Below, piece after piece: positions 8,216 to 15,685 of a DNA stretch of 35,395 nt (its first letter is position 1; each line of letters begins with the position of its first letter). Source of the stretch: Bacteroidales bacterium (GTDB lineage: Bacteria > Bacteroidota > Bacteroidia > Bacteroidales > Bacteroidaceae); the NCBI GenBank assembly GCA_022784065.1, contig JALFUO010000091.1:1-35395 (forward strand), read 5' to 3'. A program made the translations under genes and the position numbers. The notes beneath the pieces were generated by a model. The model did no database searches, had not been told where the DNA came from, and saw only the letters and a list, made by a program, of their open reading frames with translations.

Positions 8216-9385
8216 ATGAAACACGCCATACTCCTCTTTACGCTATGGGCGGTATCTGCTGCGCTGCGCGCCGGCATCCCCATCCTCGGCTTTTGGGGCG
8301 TTGACCCCGAAAACGCCACGAAGGCGCGCTACGCCGAAATGCGCCGTGCCGGTTTCGACATAAGCATGGACGGCTACAAGTCTTTGGAGCAAATCGTCCG
8401 CGCCCTCGACTGTGCACAGGCGGCGGGCATGAAACTGCTCGTGGCAGGCGACCAACTCGTGCTGCACCCGCGCGAAACCGCCGAGGCCATACGCAACCAC
8501 CCCGCACTCTTCGGCTACGTGCTCGGCGATGAACCGCGCATGGAGGACTTTGAGGCATACAAGAAAAGATTTGACGCCATCCGCACCGCCGACCCCGCGC
8601 ACCTGTGCTACCAAAACCTTTTCCCCTACTATGGCGACGAACTGCTCGAAACCATCGGCGCGGCTTCGTATGAAGAATATTTGAGAAAGTTCAGCGAGAT
8701 ACCGCTGCCGCAAATCTCTTTCGACTTCTACCCTATTTGGGACTACGACATACGCCCCACGTGGTACTACACGCTCGAAACCGTGCGCCGCGAAAGCCTC
8801 CGCACGGGCGTGCCCTTTTGGGCGTTCGTGCTTTCCACGCCCCACGTGGGCTATCCGCAGCCTACGCTCGAGATGCTGCGTCTGCAAATCTACTCCAACC
8901 TTGCCTACGGCGCGCAGGCCATTCAATATTTCACCTTCCGCACGCCCCCGCAGGACGATACTTACGACTACCACAACGGTCCTATTACCCTGGAAGGCAA
9001 AAAGACGGAAACATATAATATTGTCCGCGACATGAACCGCGAGCTGCGCGAGGTCATTCCCTTTTTCGACGGCTGCACGGCGGAGCGCGTGGGACATCTG
9101 CTCGAAACGCCGCTCGGCACGGAGCGTTTCAACGGTGCGCCGCGCGGACTGCGCCGACTGAAAGTGGTGGGCACGCGCGGCGCCGTGGTTTCCGTGCTCC
9201 GCCAAGGAGAAAAACGCTACTTAGCCGTTGTGAATAAAGATTTTGAAACTGATTTGCGCGTAGACATCGCCTTTTCTTCGCCGCGCCGCCCGCTTTGGCC
9301 GAAAGAGTTCGCCAAAACGCCCGCAGCCGCCGCCCATTCCCTCTCGCTCTCGGGCGGCAACCTGCTTATTTTCGATTTGGACTAA
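8216..9385 (+). CDS. Secreted TIM-barrel glycoside hydrolase-like protein
   Basis: A 389-aa protein with a short signal peptide (residues 1 to about 19, ending near ALRAG). The body looks like a beta/alpha barrel of the GH-A clan kind. YVLGDEP (E106) has the position and context of the acid/base glutamate after strand 4. Later strands show ISFDFYPIWDYD, VPFWAFVLSTP and YGAQAIQYFTFRTP, typical of barrel strands lined with aromatic residues. The last 90 residues look like a small beta-sandwich. I cannot name a CAZy family. It follows the polysaccharide genes by 25 nt, so it may trim, release or turn over that polymer. No obvious T9SS C-terminal signal is visible. The hydrolase function is inferred. 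Confidence 0.6.
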   Translation: MKHAILLFTLWAVSAALRAGIPILGFWGVDPENATKARYAEMRRAGFDISMDGYKSLEQIVRALDCAQAAGMKLLVAGDQLVLHPRETAEAIRNHPALFGYVLGDEPRMEDFEAYKKRFDAIRTADPAHLCYQNLFPYYGDELLETIGAASYEEYLRKFSEIPLPQISFDFYPIWDYDIRPTWYYTLETVRRESLRTGVPFWAFVLSTPHVGYPQPTLEMLRLQIYSNLAYGAQAIQYFTFRTPPQDDTYDYHNGPITLEGKKTETYNIVRDMNRELREVIPFFDGCTAERVGHLLETPLGTERFNGAPRGLRRLKVVGTRGAVVSVLRQGEKRYLAVVNKDFETDLRVDIAFSSPRRPLWPKEFAKTPAAAAHSLSLSGGNLLIFDLD

Positions 9386-9404
9386 TATATTATATATATG
9401 TATT

Positions 9405-9446
9405 ATGCAACAGCGCGGCAACTCATTGGTTGCCGCGCTGTTGCAT
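9405..9446. terminator. Strong bidirectional hairpin between convergent genes
   Basis: A perfect 18-bp stem (9405-9422 pairs with 9429-9446) with a 6-nt loop, beginning ATGCAACAGCGCGGCAAC. It sits between the stops of the convergent genes at 9385 and 9469. There is no long T-run, so it may act as a terminator or as a 3'-end stabiliser for both transcripts. Confidence 0.7.
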
Positions 9447-9468
9447 GATATTGATTTGAAAAATGCCT

Positions 9469-11247
9469 TTACGCTTCCTTGCGCTCGATGTAGGCAATCA
9501 CGTCGCCCTTCTGCACGTGCGCTCCTTGCTTGGCATTGATTTCTACCAATTTGCCGCCAAGCGCAGCGGGGAGTTCAAGGATTTGTCCGTGCGTGTTCTC
9601 GATGTAGCAGAAGAAGTCGCCTTCTTTATACTCTTTGCCGATAAAGGGTTCGATGCTCTTGACGCATTCGCCGTCGCCGCCGATTTCCCAAAGCACGGTG
9701 CCGCTTTCAGTTGCCACGATGGCATCGGCTTTGGCGTGCTTGAAGGCAGCAGCTTCTTCGAGGCTCATGCCGCTTGCCGTCTCCTTGTCGCGAGCGGCTT
9801 GCAAATCTGCGAGGAAACGCTTCTTGGCCGCACCGCTCTTATAGTCGCGATACTGCGTTTCGTGCATGGCAAACTCAAAGAGTTCTTCATCGTCTTCGCC
9901 GCGTTCCCAGCCGTTCTCTTCCATTTCCTTGATAAAGCGCGGAAGTTCGTCGGGATAGTAGCTCTGCGGGTCGGCGTCGGTAAACTCAAAGCCTTTCTCT
10001 TTGGCGAGCTCGATGATTTCGGGCGCAACCTCGCCGGGTAGCTTGCCGCTCTTGCCGAGGATCATGCCCCAAATGCTGTTGTCCATCATCGTGTAGCGGG
10101 GTTTGCCCATTGAGTCGGTGAGGAGGTTCATCAGGGCGATGTTCTTCACATACTGCGAGAACGGCGTTACGAGGGGAGGATAACCCACGCGCGGCCAAAC
10201 GTATGCCACCTCGTCGAAGAGGCGCACGAGCAGGGCATCTTCCGAAAGGGGTTGCTTGCCCTGCTTCTCGCGGTTGCTGTTGATGGCGCTCATCACGCCT
10301 GTGAGGTCTGCCATCATCGAGCCCATCATGCCGCCGGGCAGGCCGCAGCCGAGCAGCAGCGACGACATCAGTTTGTTGCCGGGGTTCATGAAGTAGCCGA
10401 GGAAGTCGTCGATAAATTCCTGCGTGAGCTTACGGGCTTCCATATAGGCTTCCATGTTGATTTCGGGCACGTCGAAACCTGCGTTCTTGAGCATCGACTG
10501 CACAGAGATGATATCCGGGTGCACCTTGCCCCAAGAGAGCGGTTCGATGGCGGTATCGATCACGTCCGCGCCGTTGCGGCACACTTCGAGAATGCTCGCC
10601 ATCGAAAGGCCCGGGCCTGAGTGGCCGTGATATTGGATAATGACTTCGGGATGCTTGTCCTTAATCATTTTCGTGAGCTTGCCGAGCATGGCGGGCTGTC
10701 CGATGCCGGCCATATCTTTCAGGCAGATTTCGGGCGCGCCGGCTGCGATCAGTTGGTCGGCGATATTGGCGTAGTACTCTGCCGTATGAATGGGCGAGTT
10801 GGTGATGCAAAGGGTTGCCTGCGGCGTCATGCCGCCCTCGATGGCATATTTGATAGAGGGAATGATGTTGCGCACATCGTTCAAGCCGCAGAAGATGCGG
10901 GTGATGTCCACGCCCTGGGCGTGCTTCACCTTATACATCAGGCGGCGCACGTCGGCGGGCACGGGGAACATGCGCAGCGCGTTAAGGCCGCGGTCGAGCA
11001 TGTGCGTCTTAATGCCAACTTCGTTGAAGGGCTTAGTAAAAGCGCGCACGGCTTTGTTGGGGTTTTCGCCATAAAGCAGATTGACCTGCTCGAAAGCGCC
11101 GCCGTTGGTTTCCACGCGGGAGAAGCAACCCATCTTTATAATAACCGGGGCAATGCGCTCCAGCTGGTCTTTGCGCGGCTGGAACTTGCCCGACGACTGA
11201 AACATGTCGCGATAAACAAGGCTAAATTGGATTTTTCTTTTCGTCAT
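9469..11247 (-). CDS. Pyruvate carboxylase subunit B / oxaloacetate decarboxylase alpha-type protein
   Basis: A 592-aa biotin-dependent carboxyltransferase subunit. The N-terminal barrel (about residues 1-300) keeps the metal-site motifs: an RDMFQS segment in place of RDAHQS, EICLKDMAG with the lysine that is carbamylated in this family, and YHGHSGPG with the two metal-binding histidines. The conserved PYC/OADA middle domain follows (about 300-480), including the glycine- and methionine-rich LPGGMMGSMM. The last 70 residues have the fold pattern of a biotinyl/lipoyl domain, but the expected AMKM-type lysine motif is absent; the hairpin reads YIENTHGQILELPA. A separate carrier protein would then be needed. 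It has its own promoter (11309-11340) and ends at the hairpin at 9405-9446. The exact in vivo reaction is uncertain. Confidence 0.82.
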   Translation of the reverse strand: MTKRKIQFSLVYRDMFQSSGKFQPRKDQLERIAPVIIKMGCFSRVETNGGAFEQVNLLYGENPNKAVRAFTKPFNEVGIKTHMLDRGLNALRMFPVPADVRRLMYKVKHAQGVDITRIFCGLNDVRNIIPSIKYAIEGGMTPQATLCITNSPIHTAEYYANIADQLIAAGAPEICLKDMAGIGQPAMLGKLTKMIKDKHPEVIIQYHGHSGPGLSMASILEVCRNGADVIDTAIEPLSWGKVHPDIISVQSMLKNAGFDVPEINMEAYMEARKLTQEFIDDFLGYFMNPGNKLMSSLLLGCGLPGGMMGSMMADLTGVMSAINSNREKQGKQPLSEDALLVRLFDEVAYVWPRVGYPPLVTPFSQYVKNIALMNLLTDSMGKPRYTMMDNSIWGMILGKSGKLPGEVAPEIIELAKEKGFEFTDADPQSYYPDELPRFIKEMEENGWERGEDDEELFEFAMHETQYRDYKSGAAKKRFLADLQAARDKETASGMSLEEAAAFKHAKADAIVATESGTVLWEIGGDGECVKSIEPFIGKEYKEGDFFCYIENTHGQILELPAALGGKLVEINAKQGAHVQKGDVIAYIERKEA

Positions 11248-11308
11248 AAAATGAATATGTACGTTGTTAATGTTGATTTGCTTATATGGAAAAGCACAAA
11301 ATGCGTTG

Positions 11309-11340
11309 CAAAAGTACGATTTTATTTTCTTTTATACAAA
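11309..11340 (-). promoter_or_regulatory. Bacteroidetes-type promoter for the carboxyltransferase gene
   Basis: Read on the minus strand, a TTTG (-33) at 11337-11340 is followed after 20 nt by TACTTTTG (-7) at 11309-11316. Both boxes and the spacing fit the sigma-ABfr consensus. Transcription would start near 11302, giving a leader of about 55 nt. Confidence 0.7.
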
Positions 11341-11344
11341 AACT

Positions 11345-11376
11345 AATTGCACACAAGCCCCTTATTGTGTGCAATT
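11345..11376 (-). terminator. Rho-independent terminator of porX
   Basis: A perfect 12-bp stem (AATTGCACACAA at 11345-11356 pairs with 11365-11376) and an 8-nt loop, followed on the minus strand by TAGTTTTTG. It lies just after the porX stop and only 4 bp from the -33 box of the next gene. Confidence 0.75.
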
Positions 11377-11419
11377 AGCATAGATTATATATGAATATGT
11401 GGAAATATACTTATAAATA

Positions 11420-12970
11420 TCATCTCTTTTTAGGGCGGAGCGACACAAGCGGCACGATCATCTCGTCCATAGAAACGCCGCCGTGCTGGAAAGTGTCTTT
11501 ATAATACTGCACGTAATAATTATAATTGTTGGGATAAGCGAAGAAGCGTGCGCCGGTGGCGAAGATATAGGTAGTGGAAAGGTTGGGCGCGGGCAGCTGA
11601 ATGCTGCGCGGCTGCTTCACCTCGAAGACCTCGCGGGCATTGTAGTTGAGGTTTTTGCCGAGTTTGTAGCGCAGGTTGGTGTTCACGTTTTTATCGCCCA
11701 CAACCTTGGTCGGCTGGTCCACGCGAATGCTGCCGTGGTCGGTGGTGATGAGGATTTCGTAGTCGAGGCGCGAGAGGCGGTCGAAGAGTTCCTTGATGGG
11801 CGTATGCTTGAACCACGAGAGCGTGATGCTGCGGTAGGCAGCCTCGTTGGCGGCCAGCTCGCGCACCATTTTCGACTCGGTGCGGGCGTGGGAGAGTATG
11901 TCGATGAAGTTTACCACCAATACATTCAGCGGCGACTGCGTCAGCTCGTTCATCTGCGCCAGCAGGCGGTCGGCGGCGAGAGAGTCGTTGAGTTTGTGGT
12001 AGGTGAAAGTTTCCTTGCGGCGGAAGCGTGCCAATTGTTCGCGCAGGAGCGCCTCTTCGTGGAGGTTCTTGCCCTCTTCTTCCTCCTCGTCCACCCAAAG
12101 CGCGGGGTACATCTCTTTGATTTGCAAGGGCATCAGTCCTGAGAAAATAGCGTTGCGGGCGTATTGCGTAGCGGTAGGCAAAATGCTGAAGTAGACATCT
12201 TCGTCTATGTCGAAGTCATCTGCCAGTTCTTGGCTCAGCACGCGCCACTGGTCGAAGCGGAAGTTATCGAGCACCAGCAGAAACACCTTTTTGCCCGAGG
12301 AGAGCAAGGGGAAGACGCGGCGTTTCATCACGTCGGGGCTGAGTATGGGGCGGCTGTCGGGGGCGGCAATCCATGCGGCGTAGTTCTTTGCGATGAACTT
12401 GGCGAAATTTCTGTTGGCATCGGCTTTCTGCATTTGCAGCATCTCGTTCATCGCGCCGTCGGTCTGAGAAAGTTCCAACTCCCAGTAAACCAACTTTTTA
12501 TAGAGTTCTTTCCAGCCCTCCGCATCAAGGTTTTCCGACATTTGGAGGTCAATTTTGGAAAACTCCTGCCGGTAGCCCGTCTGCGTGGCTTCCTGCACGA
12601 TTTCGCGACGGTGTATGTTTTTCTTGATGCTCAGCAGGATTTGGTTGGGGTTGACGGGCTTTATGAGGTAGTCGGCTATTTTCGCGCCAATGGCCTGGTC
12701 CATAATATTTTCCTCCTCGTTTTTCGTCACCATCACCACGGGCGTGTTCACCCCGCGCTCTTTGAGTTGCGAGAGCGTTTCGAGGCCACTGAGGCCGGGC
12801 ATGTTTTCATCGAGAAATATGAGGTCGAAGTCTTCTTTTTCACAGAGTTCGAGCGCGTCCGAGCCGTTGGAAGCGGTGGAAACATCATAGCCTTTCTTTT
12901 CGAGGAACAAGATGTGGGCGCGGAGCAAATCAATCTCGTCGTCCACCCAAAGCAGTCTGCCGTTTGTCAT
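11420..12970 (-). CDS. porX: PorX-type response regulator with PglZ phosphatase-like domain
   Basis: A 516-aa response regulator, very close in length to P. gingivalis PorX. Residues 1-120 form a receiver domain: acidic pocket D10/D11, phospho-acceptor D54 in LDENMPG, and K104 in YLIKPVNP. A helical linker follows. Residues from about 205 form an alkaline-phosphatase-superfamily (PglZ) domain with VLDNFRFDQW, the nucleophile-region TATQYARN (about 266-272) and the metal-site ITTDHGS. In P. gingivalis PorX works with the kinase PorY to control T9SS genes. I took the ATG at 12970 because the receiver domain begins at once; an upstream in-frame start at 13021 adds 17 unrelated residues. A terminator lies at 11345-11376 and a promoter match at 13069-13076. 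Confidence 0.9.
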   Translation of the reverse strand: MTNGRLLWVDDEIDLLRAHILFLEKKGYDVSTASNGSDALELCEKEDFDLIFLDENMPGLSGLETLSQLKERGVNTPVVMVTKNEEENIMDQAIGAKIADYLIKPVNPNQILLSIKKNIHRREIVQEATQTGYRQEFSKIDLQMSENLDAEGWKELYKKLVYWELELSQTDGAMNEMLQMQKADANRNFAKFIAKNYAAWIAAPDSRPILSPDVMKRRVFPLLSSGKKVFLLVLDNFRFDQWRVLSQELADDFDIDEDVYFSILPTATQYARNAIFSGLMPLQIKEMYPALWVDEEEEEGKNLHEEALLREQLARFRRKETFTYHKLNDSLAADRLLAQMNELTQSPLNVLVVNFIDILSHARTESKMVRELAANEAAYRSITLSWFKHTPIKELFDRLSRLDYEILITTDHGSIRVDQPTKVVGDKNVNTNLRYKLGKNLNYNAREVFEVKQPRSIQLPAPNLSTTYIFATGARFFAYPNNYNYYVQYYKDTFQHGGVSMDEMIVPLVSLRPKKR

Positions 12971-13068
12971 TGCGGTATTTTCTAAATTCAAAGGCGAAGT
13001 TACGGAAAAAAGGCGCGGCACGCCTTCTTCCCATACTTAAAAAAGCCTATTATCACGTATGGGAATTG

Positions 13069-13076
13069 CAAAAGTA
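13069..13076 (-). promoter_or_regulatory. Putative -7 element for porX
   Basis: On the minus strand TACTTTTG matches TAnnTTTG. A TTG that could serve as -33 is at 13100-13102, 23 nt upstream, slightly longer than ideal. Transcription would start near 13062, giving a leader of about 90 nt. Confidence 0.45.
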
Positions 13077-13139
13077 GTAATTTTGCAGAAGATTTCGTGC
13101 AAGCAAACGAAAACTTGAAGCGCCGACCGCTGCCAGTAG

Positions 13140-13224
13140 GGGCGTTTTGCAAAGATAGTGCAAGGCGAGTGCGATAGAGTTTACTCTAATTGCCGAGCCG
13201 CAGCCTATCTTATTAAAAACGCCC
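13140..13224. repeat. Nested inverted-repeat element (copy 1 of the GTGCAAG family)
   Basis: Three nested layers are visible. The outer layer is GGGCGTTTT (13140-13148) against AAAACGCCC (13216-13224). Inside is AAGATAG (13152-13158) against CTATCTT (13205-13211). The centre has the family flanks GTGCAAGGCGAGTGC and GCCGAGCCGCAGC around a TAGAGTTTACTCTA palindrome. It lies upstream of the CDF transporter gene. Other copies are at 33037-33085, 35020-35067 and 35075-35134. Confidence 0.75.
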
Positions 13225-13269
13225 GGAAAGAGGTCGACTCATTGATATATGCCATGCGGCTCACACTGC

Positions 13270-13289
13270 GGGCGTTTTGCAAAACGCCC
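13270..13289. repeat. Perfect 20-bp palindrome
   Basis: GGGCGTTTTGCAAAACGCCC is a perfect dyad, followed by CTAC, 67 bp upstream of the CDF gene start. It repeats the outer arms of the nested element at 13140-13224 and the palindromes at 5152-5170 and 31512-31531. Confidence 0.75.
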
Positions 13290-13356
13290 CTACCACACAG
13301 GACAAGCGGTTTTGATTGTTTTTGTCCCATCCCACCTCCTACTCAATATTTATATT

Positions 13357-14253
13357 ATGCCAACAACCCCTTCTCGCGAACACAGCATCTACCGCATCAC
13401 GCTCCTTGGCAGCGCAGGCAACGTGCTGTTGCTCATCTTCAAGTTCGCTGCCGGTATCCTCGGCGGCAGTGCGGCCATGATAGCCGATGCCGTACACTCG
13501 CTTTCCGATTTTGCCACCGACATCGTTGTCCTGCTCTTCGTGCGCCTTTCCGGCCGTCCCTCCGATAGCGACCACGACTTTGGCCACGGCAAATACGAAA
13601 CGCTTGCTACCGTTATAGTCGGCCTGATGCTGATGGCGGTCGGCATCGGCGTGCTGTGGAACGGCGCGGAAGCCATCTACCGAAGCATCAACGGCGAACT
13701 CCTGCCGCAACCCGGCAACATCGCGCTCATCGCCGCCCTCGTATCAATCGTGGTCAAGGAGTTGCTCTATCAAGCCACCGTTCGCGTGGGACGCTCCACC
13801 GGCTCTCAGGCCGTTGTGGCTAATGCGTGGCACCATCGCAGCGATGCCCTCTCGTCCATCGGCACTGCCCTCGGCATCGGCGGCGCAATCTTTCTAGGCG
13901 AGCACTGGCGCGTGCTCGACCCCATTGCCGCATTGATCGTCAGCTTCTTTATCATCAAGGTGGCCTTCAAACTTTTTTTACCCGGCATGGAGGAACTGCT
14001 CGAAAAGTCGCTGCCCGAAAAGGAAGAGGCCTTTATCATAGACACGATTCTCGAAGAACCCGGCACTTCCGACCCGCACAATTTGCGCACCCGCCGCATC
14101 GGCAGCTATTGCGCCATTGAAGTGCATTTCCGCATGGCGGGCACTACGACCATCAACGATGCCCACGCCGCCACCCGCCGCATCGAGGACAAGCTCCGCG
14201 CCCGCTTCGGTGCGCACACCATAATAAATACGCACGTGGAGCCGGTGAAATAG
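13357..14253 (+). CDS. Cation diffusion facilitator (CDF) metal transporter
   Basis: A 298-aa inner-membrane cation/proton antiporter of the CDF family that should export divalent metal such as Zn, Fe, Mn or Co. It has about six transmembrane helices. Site A residues are visible in helix 2 (IADAVHSLSD, D44 and D51) and helix 5 (HHRSDALSSIG). The inter-helix loop has DHDFGHGKYETLAT, the D-H-x-F-G-H-x-K/R-x-E motif of the family. The C-terminal cytoplasmic domain carries HNLRTRRIGSY and ends in NTHVEPVK. I set the start at the ATG at 13357; a 36-residue upstream extension runs through repeat DNA and has no family match. Metal specificity cannot be assigned. A terminator follows at 14302-14363. 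Confidence 0.9.
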   Translation: MPTTPSREHSIYRITLLGSAGNVLLLIFKFAAGILGGSAAMIADAVHSLSDFATDIVVLLFVRLSGRPSDSDHDFGHGKYETLATVIVGLMLMAVGIGVLWNGAEAIYRSINGELLPQPGNIALIAALVSIVVKELLYQATVRVGRSTGSQAVVANAWHHRSDALSSIGTALGIGGAIFLGEHWRVLDPIAALIVSFFIIKVAFKLFLPGMEELLEKSLPEKEEAFIIDTILEEPGTSDPHNLRTRRIGSYCAIEVHFRMAGTTTINDAHAATRRIEDKLRARFGAHTIINTHVEPVK

Positions 14254-14301
14254 GATTTTTCCATTATGAATTGCTGATCCGCCTATAAGGCAGCCAACGC
14301 T

Positions 14302-14363
14302 GTCTGCTCAGACAGGATTTATTTCCTCGGAGATAATTTTTCCTGTCTGCGCAGACTTTTTTT
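14302..14363 (+). terminator. Terminator after the CDF gene
   Basis: GTCTGCTCAGACAGGA (14302-14317) pairs with 14341-14356 with one mismatch, forming a 16-bp stem, and is followed directly by seven T residues. The right arm also contains the self-complementary GTCTGCGCAGAC, so a smaller alternative hairpin is possible. Confidence 0.75.
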
Positions 14364-14407
14364 ATTTGTCCCCAGATATTTTTTACTATCCTATAAGATG
14401 TTTTTTA

Positions 14408-14485
14408 TTACAAAGTTTGTAATATGTGTTACAAAGTTTCTAACACATGTTACAAAGTTTGTAATATGCGTTACAAACTTTGTAA
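14408..14485. repeat. Four 15-bp palindromes phased at exactly 21 bp
   Basis: Boxes at 14408-14422, 14429-14443, 14450-14464 and 14471-14485 all fit TTACAAA-S-TTTSTAA. Three are perfect palindromes around a single central base and the second has one change (TTTCTAA). The centres (14415, 14436, 14457, 14478) are spaced exactly 21 bp, two helical turns, with 6-nt variable spacers. Such an array could be a cooperative operator or a 21-bp minisatellite. No gene is clearly served by it. Confidence 0.8.
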
Positions 14486-14508
14486 CAAAAATTTCAAAGT
14501 ACATCGTA

Positions 14509-14550
14509 AAAACTTTCAAGGGCTTAGGAAAAACTTTCAAGGGTTTAGGA
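14509..14550. repeat. Tandem 21-bp repeat, two units
   Basis: Two adjacent units, each starting AAAACTTTCAAGGG and ending TTAGGA and differing at one base, share the 21-bp period of the palindrome array just upstream. The stretch between them (14486-14508) also holds a related TTTCAAAG. Confidence 0.65.
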
Positions 14551-15010
14551 AGAAATGCCTGCCTGAAAATCGGCTGACGGACGGGCGTAAGGATAGCTGC
14601 ATTATTGCGAACGCGCATTTTCAGGGATATCGTATGGGCAATCAAGGTTTCAAGGGTGGAGGTGTTTGTAATAAGACGGGCTTGCAGGGCGGGAAATCAA
14701 GTAAAATCTATGCGCTCGCTTATCCGAAAAGTGCAGGCGCTTGCGCTAACTTTGCCCAAAGCCGCCACTTGCGCAGCGATGCAAGAAAAGTCGGGAGATG
14801 CAATCAACGCATTAGGAACCCGTCATTAGTGTATGGTTGGAAGGGCCAACTATACACTCGTAACGGGCTAATATAAAGGCAAATAAGCCGGAAGTGACGG
14901 GTGTGCTGGGTTTTTCGGGGTAAAAAATGCGTATAGAGGGCGGATCGTCCGCAGGAAAATCTCTTTGAGGATTATCTATCTTATCTGATAAATTGCAGTA
15001 ACACAAGCAA
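14551..15010. other. Gene-poor stretch with hairpins, possible RNA or decayed element
   Basis: No gene is recognised. A 74-residue ORF (14605-14829) ends inside a hairpin and matches no family I know. The clear structures are a 22-bp-scale hairpin at 14819-14867 and a small GCGGA-TCG-TCCGC stem at 14940-14952. The stretch is richer in GC and structure than a simple spacer. It could be a structured RNA, a mobile-element remnant or a conserved intergenic repeat. Confidence 0.4.
14819..14867. other. Long hairpin with a GU pair and internal loop
   Basis: CCCGT pairs with ACGGG at the base. After a 4x4 internal loop, AGTGTATGGTTGG pairs with CCAACTATACACT using one G-U wobble, around a 5-nt AAGGG loop. 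It is not followed by T residues on either strand, so it is unlike a simple terminator. Confidence 0.6.
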
Positions 15011-15027
15011 TAATTTTGTTACTTTTG
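15011..15027 (+). promoter_or_regulatory. Putative overlapping -7 elements for engB
   Basis: TAATTTTG (15011-15018) and TACTTTTG (15020-15027) both match TAnnTTTG. A TTG at 14993-14995 is 24 nt before the second. If the second box is used, transcription would start about 14 nt before the ATG at 15048, giving a very short leader. Confidence 0.5.
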
Positions 15028-15047
15028 CATAGAAATAATTGAAACTT

Positions 15048-15650
15048 ATGACAATAAAGGACGCAAAATTCGTAATCAGCAACAGCCGCGCAGACATGTG
15101 CCCCAAGCACGGCCGCCCGGAATATGCCTTTATCGGACGCAGCAATGTGGGCAAGAGCAGCCTTATCAATATGCTTACGGGCAGGAAAGCACTTGCAAAG
15201 ACATCGTCTACGCCAGGCAAAACGCTCCTTATCAACCATTTCCTGATCAACAACGACTGGTATCTTGTGGACCTCCCGGGTTACGGCTACGCGCAGCGCG
15301 GCAAGTCGGAGATGATGAAACTCAAAAACCTCATTGAGCACTATGTGCTGGAACGCGAAGAACTGACCTGCCTCTTCGTTCTTATCGACTCGCGCCACGA
15401 ACTGCAAGCCAAGGACGCGGAGTTTATTCGCATGCTGGGCGAGAACGGAGTGCCTTTCGGCATCATCTTTACAAAGGCCGACAAACTCAGTAAAACAGCG
15501 GCGAAAAACAATGTGGAGCATATCTGCAAGTCGCTCTCTGAGGAATGGGAAGAACTGCCGCCCTACTTCGTCACGAGCAGCGCAACGGGACTGGGCAAGG
15601 ACGATGTGCTCGACTTTATAGAAAGTTGCAACAATTCGATCGACGCGTAA
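15048..15650 (+). CDS. engB: Ribosome biogenesis GTPase EngB/YsxC
   Basis: A 200-aa GTPase of the EngB (YihA/YsxC) family, which acts late in assembly of the large ribosomal subunit. All G motifs are visible: G1 [15 protein letters not shown]2-region TSSTPGKT, G3 DLPGYGYA, G4 TKADKL and G5 SSATGLG. The length is normal for the family. I chose the ATG at 15048 over a TTG three codons upstream because translation then begins just before the conserved KFVISN strand. It heads a + strand run with the histidine kinase gene 35 nt downstream. Confidence 0.95.
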   Translation: MTIKDAKFVISNSRADMCPKHGRPEYAFIGRSNVGKSSLINMLTGRKALAKTSSTPGKTLLINHFLINNDWYLVDLPGYGYAQRGKSEMMKLKNLIEHYVLEREELTCLFVLIDSRHELQAKDAEFIRMLGENGVPFGIIFTKADKLSKTAAKNNVEHICKSLSEEWEELPPYFVTSSATGLGKDDVLDFIESCNNSIDA

Positions 15651-15685
15651 GGGCACTTGCGTTCACTTGAATAAGCCATAATAAA

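Noticed and set aside
14424-14876. 150-codon ORF with heptad repeats across the 21-bp array
   Set aside because: The repeat part follows from the 21-bp DNA period, the rest has no family match, and there is no start signal. Kept only as an alternative reading of the array.
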